20,515 nucleotides of DNA, from assembly GCA_049889655.1 (NCBI GenBank), contig JBMHCY010000070.1, forward strand, positions 1-20,515, written 5' to 3'. A program made the position numbers and the translations under genes. Shown in pieces: positions 15,207 to 20,515 of this stretch. Numbering within the stretch: position 1 is the stretch's first letter; each line of letters opens with the position of its first letter. The notes under the pieces are model-generated. The model ran no database searches and had not been told where the DNA came from. It was given only the letters and a program-made list of their open reading frames with translations. The DNA is from UBA1172 sp049889655 (GTDB lineage Bacteria > Pseudomonadota > Alphaproteobacteria > Puniceispirillales > UBA1172).

Positions 15207-15235
15207 TTGAATTCACCCCAAAATTACGTCATAAA
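15207..15235 (+). promoter_or_regulatory. Candidate sigma-70 promoter for the small CoxIV gene
   Basis: TTGAAT (15207-15212) and CATAAA (15230-15235) are separated by 17 bases. A start near 15242 would leave a short leader of about 23 bases holding GGGGGA (15255-15260) before the ATG. This would let the small gene be expressed independently of purMN. Confidence 0.4.
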
Positions 15236-15264
15236 TGGGGGAATAACACATCCCGGGGGATACC

Positions 15265-15396
15265 ATGGATACATCCGATCTTGATACTCAGGCGCGCCAG
15301 CATCTCAATGTCTACAAGGGCTTCATGACCTTCAGCATGGTCTCGGTTGCCGTTGTCGCCGTTGTTCTTGTGCTGATGGCCCTGTTTCTGCTCTAG
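15265..15396 (+). CDS. aa3-type cytochrome c oxidase subunit IV-like small membrane protein
   Basis: The reading frame encodes 43 residues. A short polar N-terminus (MDTSDLDTQARQHLNVYKGF) is followed by a single membrane helix rich in Val, Ala and Leu (about 21-43) that ends almost at the stop. The HxxxYxGFMxF lead-in to one helix is the pattern of the bacterial aa3-type CoxIV family (COX4_pro_2), a tiny accessory subunit of the respiratory oxidase. GGGGGA 4 bases before the ATG supports translation. The main oxidase genes are not in this window, and isolated copies of this gene are common in alphaproteobacteria. The alternative is an unrelated single-helix peptide. Confidence 0.75.
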   Translation: MDTSDLDTQARQHLNVYKGFMTFSMVSVAVVAVVLVLMALFLL

Positions 15397-15414
15397 GGCA
15401 GGGTTCACGCATGA

Positions 15415-15443
15415 AAAAAGGGCTGGTTGGACCAGCCCTTTTT
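15415..15443. terminator. Bidirectional intrinsic terminator between the CoxIV-like gene and ndk
   Basis: A 13-base stem (15415-15427 with 15431-15443) closes a 3-base TGG loop. The stem contains GGGCTGGT/ACCAGCCC and is flanked by an A-run on the left and a T-run on the right. This gives a GC-rich hairpin followed by U-runs in both directions, so it can end transcripts of both convergent genes. Confidence 0.92.
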
Positions 15444-15463
15444 GTTTGTCATCGTGCCTATGA

Positions 15464-15886
15464 TCAGCCGGTGATCTCATCCGCAGCGAAAAAGAAATCA
15501 ATCTCGATCTTGGCGTTTTCGAGGCTGTCTGAACCATGGACAGAATTGGCCTCGATGCTTTCAGCAAAATCCTTACGGATGGTGCCTTCGTCCGCATCGG
15601 CAGGGTTGGTTGCGCCCATGATCTCACGGTTGCGGGCAACAGCGTTTTCACCTTCCAGAACCTGGACAACGACTGGACCGGAGGTCATGAAAGCCACCAG
15701 ATCATTGAAAAAGGGGCGTTCCTTGTGAACGGCATAGAAGCCTTCAGCCTGGTCGCGGGTCATGTTGATCCGCTTCTGGGCAACGATCCGGAGGCCGCCT
15801 TCCTCAAGACGGGCCGCAACCTGACCGGTGATATTGCGGCGCGTGGCATCGGGCTTGATGATGGAAAACGTACGTTCTAGTGCCAT
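15464..15886 (-). CDS. ndk: Nucleoside diphosphate kinase
   Basis: The 140-residue protein matches the normal Ndk length. It balances nucleoside triphosphate pools by moving the gamma-phosphate between nucleotides through a phosphohistidine. The family start MALERTFSIIKPDAT contains Lys11, and the active site is His117 in NSVHGSDS. GEN (about 80-82) and the GATNPADADEGTIR segment are also typical. A longer frame exists 33 bases upstream, but ATG 15886 has AAAGGA about 7 bases before it and gives the standard N-terminus. It is downstream of holC but has its own promoter, and a two-way terminator follows it. Confidence 0.98.
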   Translation of the reverse strand: MALERTFSIIKPDATRRNITGQVAARLEEGGLRIVAQKRINMTRDQAEGFYAVHKERPFFNDLVAFMTSGPVVVQVLEGENAVARNREIMGATNPADADEGTIRKDFAESIEANSVHGSDSLENAKIEIDFFFAADEITG

Positions 15887-15941
15887 GGGATTTTCCTTTG
15901 TAAATGCAGCATCACGCAAGGATCATCCCTGCGCCTGCCGC

Positions 15942-15970
15942 CTTATAGAACCGCTGGTGCGGAATGACAA
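15942..15970 (-). promoter_or_regulatory. ndk: Sigma-70 type promoter for ndk
   Basis: On the minus strand TTGTCA (15970-15965) and TATAAG (15947-15942) are separated by exactly 17 bases, close to the housekeeping consensus. The predicted start lies near 15935, giving a leader of about 50 bases. The boxes sit in the holC-ndk gap, so ndk can be expressed apart from pepA-holC. Confidence 0.65.
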
Positions 15971-15995
15971 GCCCCGTCGGAAAATTAGCCGCAGA

Positions 15996-16448
15996 TCAAC
16001 GGGCACGTGACCATTTGCCGGTTTCATCCTGCTGCCAATAACTCAACTCATGGCCGCTGCTGTCATAGGCTTTCCACTGCTCCCGTGCTGCCGAGACAGC
16101 CTCTTCATCAGTGCCATCAAAAAGGATGAAAACCCGTTCCGCCTGCGGCAATTCAAGAGGGGCCAGCCCATCGAGGAAAAACAGAAACCCTGCCGTGTTG
16201 GCATTATCATCAGCCCTGTCGGTGAGCCAGATCGGGCACAGGGCCGGATCATCATCAGTGCCGGTGACCCCGTGGGGCAGCCATGATTCCGGCTGGCGTG
16301 ACCAAATCGCCGTGCTGATCGGGCTGAACTTTTCCTTCACACAGCAGACAAGCGCCCGCTTTTCCGCTGCCAGGGTTTTGGAAAGCAGCGGCGGTAGCGC
16401 ATCATCGGCATGGCTGCGCGTCAGATGGTAGAAGGCCACATCGGCCAC
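15996..16448 (-). CDS. holC: DNA polymerase III chi subunit
   Basis: The 150-residue protein resembles the chi subunit, which connects the clamp loader of DNA polymerase III to single-stranded DNA-binding protein. FYHLTRS (6-12), SWLPHG (55-60), PIWLTD (72-77), the LFDGTDEEAV stretch and the C-terminal HELSYWQQDETGKW agree with the alphaproteobacterial family. The start is a GTG 4 bases after the pepA stop, with only a weak GAG before it, so coupling with pepA is likely; GTG at codon 4 is an alternative. The pepA-holC pair is found in the same order in E. coli. Confidence 0.9.
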   Translation of the reverse strand: MADVAFYHLTRSHADDALPPLLSKTLAAEKRALVCCVKEKFSPISTAIWSRQPESWLPHGVTGTDDDPALCPIWLTDRADDNANTAGFLFFLDGLAPLELPQAERVFILFDGTDEEAVSAAREQWKAYDSSGHELSYWQQDETGKWSRAR

Positions 16449-16452
16449 AGGC

Positions 16453-17934
16453 TCAGGCCCCGTTTTCGATCAGACGGGTCAGCAGGCGAACGCCGAAACC
16501 TGTCCCTCCCTTGGGGACCGTTGGGCGATCTTTCTCGCTCCAGACCATACCCGCAATATCGAGATGCTCCCAGGGCACATTATCGACAAACCTCTCAAGG
16601 AAACAGGCGGCGGTGATCGACCCGGCCCAGCGGCCGCCAATGTTCTTCATATCGGCGATATGCGATTTCAGGAGCGCATCGTATTCCTTGCCAAGCGGCA
16701 TCCGCCAGGCCTTTTCCTCGGTTTCAAGGCCGGCCGCGGTGATGGCTGCCGACAGATCATCATCATTGCTGAACAGCCCGGCGTGTTCCTTGCCCAGCGA
16801 AACGATGATCGCACCGGTCAAGGTGGCGAGATTGATCATCTTTGCCGGCTTGAAATGCTTCTGGGTATAGGTCAGCACATCGGCGAGAACCAGCCGCCCT
16901 TCGGCATCGGTATTGATGATCTCCACGGTCTGGCCGGACATCGAGGTCACAACATCCCCGGGCCGTGTTGCCTTACCGTCGGGCATATTTTCAACAAGCC
17001 CGATCAGCCCGACAACATTGCGCTTGAGCTTGCGCCCGGCGATCGCCCGCATCGCCCCGGTGACTGCCGCAGCACCACCCATATCCCATTTCATGTCTTC
17101 CATGCCGCCAGCAGGCTTGAGCGAAATACCGCCGGTATCAAAGCAGACTCCCTTGCCAACAAGTGCAAACGGCGCTTCGTCTTCCTTGCCACCATCCCAG
17201 CGCATGACAACCATCCGCGAGGCCCGCTCGCTGCCTTCACCAACCGAAAGCAGCAGATGCATCCCCTCTTTGCGCATCGCCGCCTCATCGAGCACCTCGA
17301 CCTTAAGCCCGCATGATTGCAGGGCCTTGCAGCGTTCGGCGAAGGCTTCCGGGTAGAGCACATTGGCCGGTTCGGTCAGCAGATCACGGCTGAGGAAAAC
17401 GCCTTCGGCCAGTTCACGGGCAGCCTCGAAAGCCTTGGCGGCGGCAGCCCCTGTTGATGATACGATCCGCAGATGACGCTGTTTCGGGTTGGCGCGGTCG
17501 CCTTTGGTGAAATACTGGCTGAAACGGTAGGAAGCGAGATAGGCCCCGAGGGCGATGCCGACTACGGTTTCCTCCGCCAGATCATCGAGGATCAGCGTTG
17601 CCTCGGTCAGTGATGCCGCAGCAAGGGCGGAGAACACATGGCCGCCCAGATTTTCCGCCGTCATGCCTGTGGTGATTTCCTTTCCGGCACCGACCAGAAC
17701 CGCGGTTCCGCCAGCAGTGCGGATCACCATCCTCGCCCCTGCACCTGCCTTGAATTCGGATTCTGCGGCAGCACGGCTGATCGCCCCGCCGGAAGCCTCA
17801 TCCGCGGCTTTTGCCGATGCTGAGAGCGTTATGCCATCGTCGCTGTCCTCCCCGGCGCCGTGGGCGAGCACGATCTGCGGCCAGGAAGGGTTGTCGTCAA
17901 GGGCTTCAAAGGCAAGGCTGAGAGTGGCAGTCAT
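16453..17934 (-). CDS. pepA: Leucyl aminopeptidase (M17 family)
   Basis: The 493-residue protein is a cytosolic hexameric two-metal aminopeptidase that removes N-terminal residues from peptides. All active-site residues align with E. coli PepA at a constant offset of 9: Lys261, Asp266 (GKGVCFDTGG), Lys273, Asp284 (KWDMGG), and Asp343, Glu345 and Arg347 in NTDAEGRLVLADVL. The N-terminal macrodomain-like half (1-155) is less conserved, as is usual. In E. coli the protein also binds DNA at carAB and in Xer recombination; nothing here tests that role. AAGGATACCCC before the ATG is the ribosome-binding site. It is divergent from lptF, as in E. coli, and is followed at once by holC. Confidence 0.97.
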   Translation of the reverse strand: MTATLSLAFEALDDNPSWPQIVLAHGAGEDSDDGITLSASAKAADEASGGAISRAAAESEFKAGAGARMVIRTAGGTAVLVGAGKEITTGMTAENLGGHVFSALAAASLTEATLILDDLAEETVVGIALGAYLASYRFSQYFTKGDRANPKQRHLRIVSSTGAAAAKAFEAARELAEGVFLSRDLLTEPANVLYPEAFAERCKALQSCGLKVEVLDEAAMRKEGMHLLLSVGEGSERASRMVVMRWDGGKEDEAPFALVGKGVCFDTGGISLKPAGGMEDMKWDMGGAAAVTGAMRAIAGRKLKRNVVGLIGLVENMPDGKATRPGDVVTSMSGQTVEIINTDAEGRLVLADVLTYTQKHFKPAKMINLATLTGAIIVSLGKEHAGLFSNDDDLSAAITAAGLETEEKAWRMPLGKEYDALLKSHIADMKNIGGRWAGSITAACFLERFVDNVPWEHLDIAGMVWSEKDRPTVPKGGTGFGVRLLTRLIENGA

Positions 17935-18198
17935 GGGGTATCCTTTTCAGGGCGGTGATTACGGTAGCAACGAGAGCACGGAAAGCTTTCTTACGGATGA
18001 GATGTAGTATTGATATTGCTGCAAACAAGATCAACCCCTCTGGAGGGCAAAGATGCAGCCCCTCAAGGTTGAAGGTTTCCCAGCCCGCGGTCTTGACCAT
18101 TGATTCTTTACGGAAATTATGGTTTTTGGCAGTATATTGAGATCATGCCCTGCGACCTGCACATACCTGCAGCTCGAGGATGAGGAAAGATTGGCCGG
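17935..18198. promoter_or_regulatory. Divergent pepA/lptF intergenic region with candidate promoters
   Basis: This 264-base gap is the longest noncoding stretch in the window. Toward lptF, TTGACC (18093-18098) and ATTATG (18116-18121) are 17 bases apart, a plausible promoter with a leader of about 70 bases. Toward pepA, TTGATC (18034-18029) and AATACT (18011-18006) are also 17 bases apart. A perfect palindrome GAAAGCTTTC lies at 17981-17990 in the pepA leader. GAGGA at 18182-18186 is the probable lptF ribosome-binding site, somewhat far from the ATG. I see no convincing gene or structured RNA here. Confidence 0.45.
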
Positions 18199-19293
18199 AT
18201 GCGACTGAATTTCTACATTGCCCGCCAGATGCTTGTCTGGCTTCTGATCAGCACCGTTTCGCTGATCGGCATTGTCTGGCTTTCGCACGCCCTGCGGATG
18301 ATCGAACTGATCGTCAACAAGGGGGCCAACATGATCGATTTCCTCTTGCTTACGGTGCTGGCCATCCCGCTCTGGATCGTCATCATCCTGCCGTTTTCCG
18401 GGCTTTTCGCAACGCTGTTTATCCTCAACAAACTGCAGCAGGACCGCGAGATCACTGCCATGCGTTCGATCGGAATGAGCAACCTGTTCATCCTGCGGGG
18501 GCCGGTTCTCGTCGGGCTGCTGATGACTGGTTTTCTCTATGTAAACTCTGCCGTGATCCTGCCGCTGACCTATTCCAGCTATAAGAACATCATCACAACC
18601 CTGCGGACATCGGCCCCGATCGTTGTCATCCAGGAAGGTGTCTTCACCGACATTACCAAGGGGCTGACCATCTTTGTCAAAGAGCGGGAAGGAAAATACG
18701 ATTTCTCCCATATTTTCGTCCACGACAACCGCGACGAGGAAAAGAAGGTTGAGGTGGTGGCCGAAAGCGGTTCCATCCTGATCAATGCCACACCCCCGAA
18801 GATCATCTTCAACAACGGCACCCGTTCTGAATTTACAGAAGGCCAGAGCCAGGCGGCGGTTCTCGAGTTTGATCGCTACGCGCTCAACCTGACCAGCGAT
18901 GAATACAGTGGCGGTGCCCGGCCGCTCGACCACAATGAGATGTCGATTGCCATGCTGCTGACAGAGACACACGCCCGCGAGCATTTTGTTCGTGAGATGC
19001 GTGCCGAAGGGCATTTCAGGCTGGCCTCGCCGCTGTTGGGACTGGCCATGGTGCTAATCGCCGCCGTTGCTATTCTCAACAGCCAGTATTCACGCATGGG
19101 CAGCTGGAAGATGATCCTCACCGGTATCGCTGCTGGGCTTGGCTGCATTATTCTGACAATTATCAGCCGCAGCCTTGCGGTGACCTATCCTGTTGCCTTT
19201 CCGCTGATCTATCTGAGCGCGGCACTGCCGCTGGTGGTCTGCACGATCATGATGATCCAGCCGCATCGCCTTGAGAGGGTGACTGCATCATGA
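18199..19293 (+). CDS. lptF: LPS export ABC transporter permease LptF
   Basis: The 364-residue inner-membrane protein is one of two permeases of the LptB2FG machine that extracts lipopolysaccharide and feeds it to the LptC-A-D bridge. Hydrophobic helices are visible at about 11-30, 49-76 and 98-121, then a periplasmic beta-rich domain (about 125-265), then three more helices in the last 92 residues. The coupling helix QQDREITAMRSIGMS places Glu84 exactly where E. coli LptF has Glu84, the contact to the LptB ATPase. The ATG at 18199 is preceded by GAGGA. The stop overlaps the lptG start as ATGA, typical of this pair. Confidence 0.93.
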   Translation: MRLNFYIARQMLVWLLISTVSLIGIVWLSHALRMIELIVNKGANMIDFLLLTVLAIPLWIVIILPFSGLFATLFILNKLQQDREITAMRSIGMSNLFILRGPVLVGLLMTGFLYVNSAVILPLTYSSYKNIITTLRTSAPIVVIQEGVFTDITKGLTIFVKEREGKYDFSHIFVHDNRDEEKKVEVVAESGSILINATPPKIIFNNGTRSEFTEGQSQAAVLEFDRYALNLTSDEYSGGARPLDHNEMSIAMLLTETHAREHFVREMRAEGHFRLASPLLGLAMVLIAAVAILNSQYSRMGSWKMILTGIAAGLGCIILTIISRSLAVTYPVAFPLIYLSAALPLVVCTIMMIQPHRLERVTAS

Positions 19294-20393
19294 ACGGGAC
19301 CCGGCTTTCGATCACGTTTTCACGCTATGTCTTCTGGCATCTGATGCTGCGTGTGCTGCTTTTCCTGATGGGCGGGATTGTGCTGATCGGGCTCATCGAT
19401 ATTGCCGAACTGTTCCGCCGTGTTGGGGATAAGGAAGGCGTTGGCTTCCTGACCGTGCTTGTTATGCAAGGGGTCAAGACGCCGTCAACGATCCCCTTCC
19501 TGCTGCCGTTTTCCGTGCTTTTCGGGGCCATGTACAGTTTCCATTCCCTACGCGCCCAGAACGAGATCGTCATTGCCCGGACATCGGGGATGTCGCTGCT
19601 CAAACTGATGGTGCCGCCGATTGTTTTTGCGCTCGTTTATGCCGTCTTTGCGCTGGTGGTGATCGACCCGGTCTCGTCAGCCACAAGCCAGCGTTATGAT
19701 GTTATGGAAAAGCAGATCTTCGGCAGTGGCGGCCGCAACCTCACTGTTTCCACCGAAGGCATATGGTTCCGCGATCAAAACAAGCGATATGCAACAATCA
19801 TCCACGGTGACGCAATTGACAGCACTGCCGCTGAAGTGATCAATCCGGTTCTCTACACCTTTGATGATAACGATCTCATTCTCAACCGGTACTACCCTGA
19901 AAAGATGGTGCTCAAGGATCAGTTCTGGGATATTGAGGGCGGCATCATGATGGGCCCAGCGGGTCGCGTGACACCGATCGAACGGGCCCAGATCGACACG
20001 ACGCTGACCCGCCGTGATCTCAGCCATTCGAACAAGAGCCCGGAGACCATTCCGCTGTTCTCGCTGTGGAATTATATTTCGGTTCTTGAACGCACCGGGC
20101 TCCCGAGCCTTGGCTATGAATCCTATCTCTATTCCAAACTGGCCCTGCCCTTTGTGCTGATCGGCATGGTCATGATCGCCGGCCGCTTCACCCTGATCCT
20201 AACCGGGCGGCGCAAGGCGACGCATATTCTGGTTTTCTCGATTGCCTTCGGTGTTTTGTTTTATTTCCTCAATGATTTCCTCTATGTTATGGGAACGTCA
20301 GGCCGGTTGCCGCCGCCAATTGCCGGCTTCGCGCCTGGGGTGATTATGACCGTGCTCGGAACAGGGTTGCTGATACGCGCCGACGAGATATGA
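19290..20393 (+). CDS. lptG: LPS export ABC transporter permease LptG
   Basis: The 367-residue protein is the partner permease of LptF, with the same plan. Helices lie at about 15-37, 53-80 and 104-126, a periplasmic jellyroll region spans about 130-275, and three helices follow. The last of these segments contains GRRKATHILVFSIAFGVLFYF and the GFAPGVIMTVLG end. The coupling helix is LRAQNEIVIARTSGMS with Glu92, the counterpart of E. coli Glu88. FPF-like TIPFLLPFSVLFGAMY is also typical. It begins inside the lptF stop codon with GAGAGGG upstream and ends in another ATGA overlap with the next frame. Confidence 0.93.
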   Translation: MNGTRLSITFSRYVFWHLMLRVLLFLMGGIVLIGLIDIAELFRRVGDKEGVGFLTVLVMQGVKTPSTIPFLLPFSVLFGAMYSFHSLRAQNEIVIARTSGMSLLKLMVPPIVFALVYAVFALVVIDPVSSATSQRYDVMEKQIFGSGGRNLTVSTEGIWFRDQNKRYATIIHGDAIDSTAAEVINPVLYTFDDNDLILNRYYPEKMVLKDQFWDIEGGIMMGPAGRVTPIERAQIDTTLTRRDLSHSNKSPETIPLFSLWNYISVLERTGLPSLGYESYLYSKLALPFVLIGMVMIAGRFTLILTGRRKATHILVFSIAFGVLFYFLNDFLYVMGTSGRLPPPIAGFAPGVIMTVLGTGLLIRADEI

Positions 20394-20515
20394 TGATCCC
20401 GCATCAACCGATAAAAAATACCGCGATTACCATGCTAGACTCTGCCAAGATGACAAGACCGAAACTTTCTTTCAGCCATGTTGTTTCTGCTGTTCTGATC
20501 CTCGCTGCCATGCTG
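20390..20515 (+). CDS. lptD: Probable LPS-assembly protein LptD, N-terminal signal region (partial)
   Basis: An open frame of 42 codons runs to the end of the window. It contains a likely signal peptide, MTRPKLSFSH followed by the hydrophobic VVSAVLILAAML. The expected gene after lptFG in alphaproteobacteria is lptD, the outer-membrane beta-barrel that inserts lipopolysaccharide, and an exported protein fits. No mature LptD sequence is visible, so the name rests on position. The start is open: ATG 20390 overlaps the lptG stop (ATGA), ATG 20432 is in between, and ATG 20450 gives a normal signal-peptide length and may be the true start. Confidence 0.6.
   Translation, partial: MMIPHQPIKNTAITMLDSAKMTRPKLSFSHVVSAVLILAAML

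Noticed and set aside
15887..15919. An 11-residue N-terminal extension of Ndk.
   Set aside because: The extension lies over the ribosome-binding site of the standard start, and Ndk proteins normally begin MALERTFSIIKPD.
17955..18140. A 61-codon plus-strand frame in the pepA-lptF gap.
   Set aside because: It has no ribosome-binding site and no recognisable sequence, and it overlaps candidate promoters of both neighbours.
18031..19014. A 327-codon minus-strand frame covering the lptF promoter and most of lptF.
   Set aside because: It lies opposite a well-supported membrane protein, has a low-complexity charged composition (Asp, Gln, His, Arg) and matches no family I know.
1..20515. Mobile elements, prophage, CRISPR, toxin-antitoxin or defence genes, tRNA or rRNA.
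   Set aside because: I looked on both strands and found none. Gene content is housekeeping throughout, with uniform codon use and no terminal repeats or transposase motifs.

Overview
This window reads as a core chromosomal segment of an alphaproteobacterium, probably a free-living marine or Rhodospirillales-like lineage; the class is well supported, the genus is not. The evidence is an HdaA-type DnaA regulator, an EipB/DUF1849 envelope protein, a tiny aa3-type cytochrome oxidase subunit IV, a Pol IV with an N-terminal Cys4 extension, and the gene order topA-rnr-rpmG and ppx-ppk-hdaA-DUF2066/purMN. Coding density is very high and all genes share the same GC-rich codon style. I see no insertion sequence, prophage, CRISPR array, tRNA or rRNA gene.

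Layout, left to right. 1-4894 (+): the 3' end of topA, then rnr (RNase R), rpmG (bL33), a ROK sugar kinase close to fructokinase Mak, and dinB (DNA polymerase IV), which overlaps the kinase. 4891-5691 (-): eipB, whose stop codon interlocks with that of dinB. 5809-6963 (+): rnd (RNase D), divergent from eipB. 6971-13388 (-): a leftward run transcribed DUF2066 gene, hdaA, SDR oxidoreductase, hairpin, ppk, ppx. It holds polyphosphate synthesis and breakdown next to control of replication initiation. 13401-15179 (+): purM and purN, two de novo purine enzymes, divergent from the DUF2066 gene. 15265-15396 (+): a 43-residue CoxIV-type membrane peptide, facing ndk across a two-way terminator.

15464-17934 (-): pepA, holC and ndk, read leftward in that order; ndk has its own good promoter. 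18199-20515 (+): lptF, lptG and the start of what is probably lptD, the lipopolysaccharide transport genes. The divergent arrangement pepA-holC / lptFG is the same as in E. coli, so it is an old conserved neighbourhood.

Functional themes are RNA turnover (rnr, rnd), nucleotide supply (purM, purN, ndk), polyphosphate (ppk, ppx), DNA replication and repair (topA, dinB, hdaA, holC) and outer-membrane assembly (eipB, lptFG, lptD). I found no convincing undescribed system. The most notable points are an SDR protein whose YxxxK catalytic pair is replaced by SxxxR, the zinc-ribbon-like extension on Pol IV, an unresolved purM start, and several compact gene junctions.
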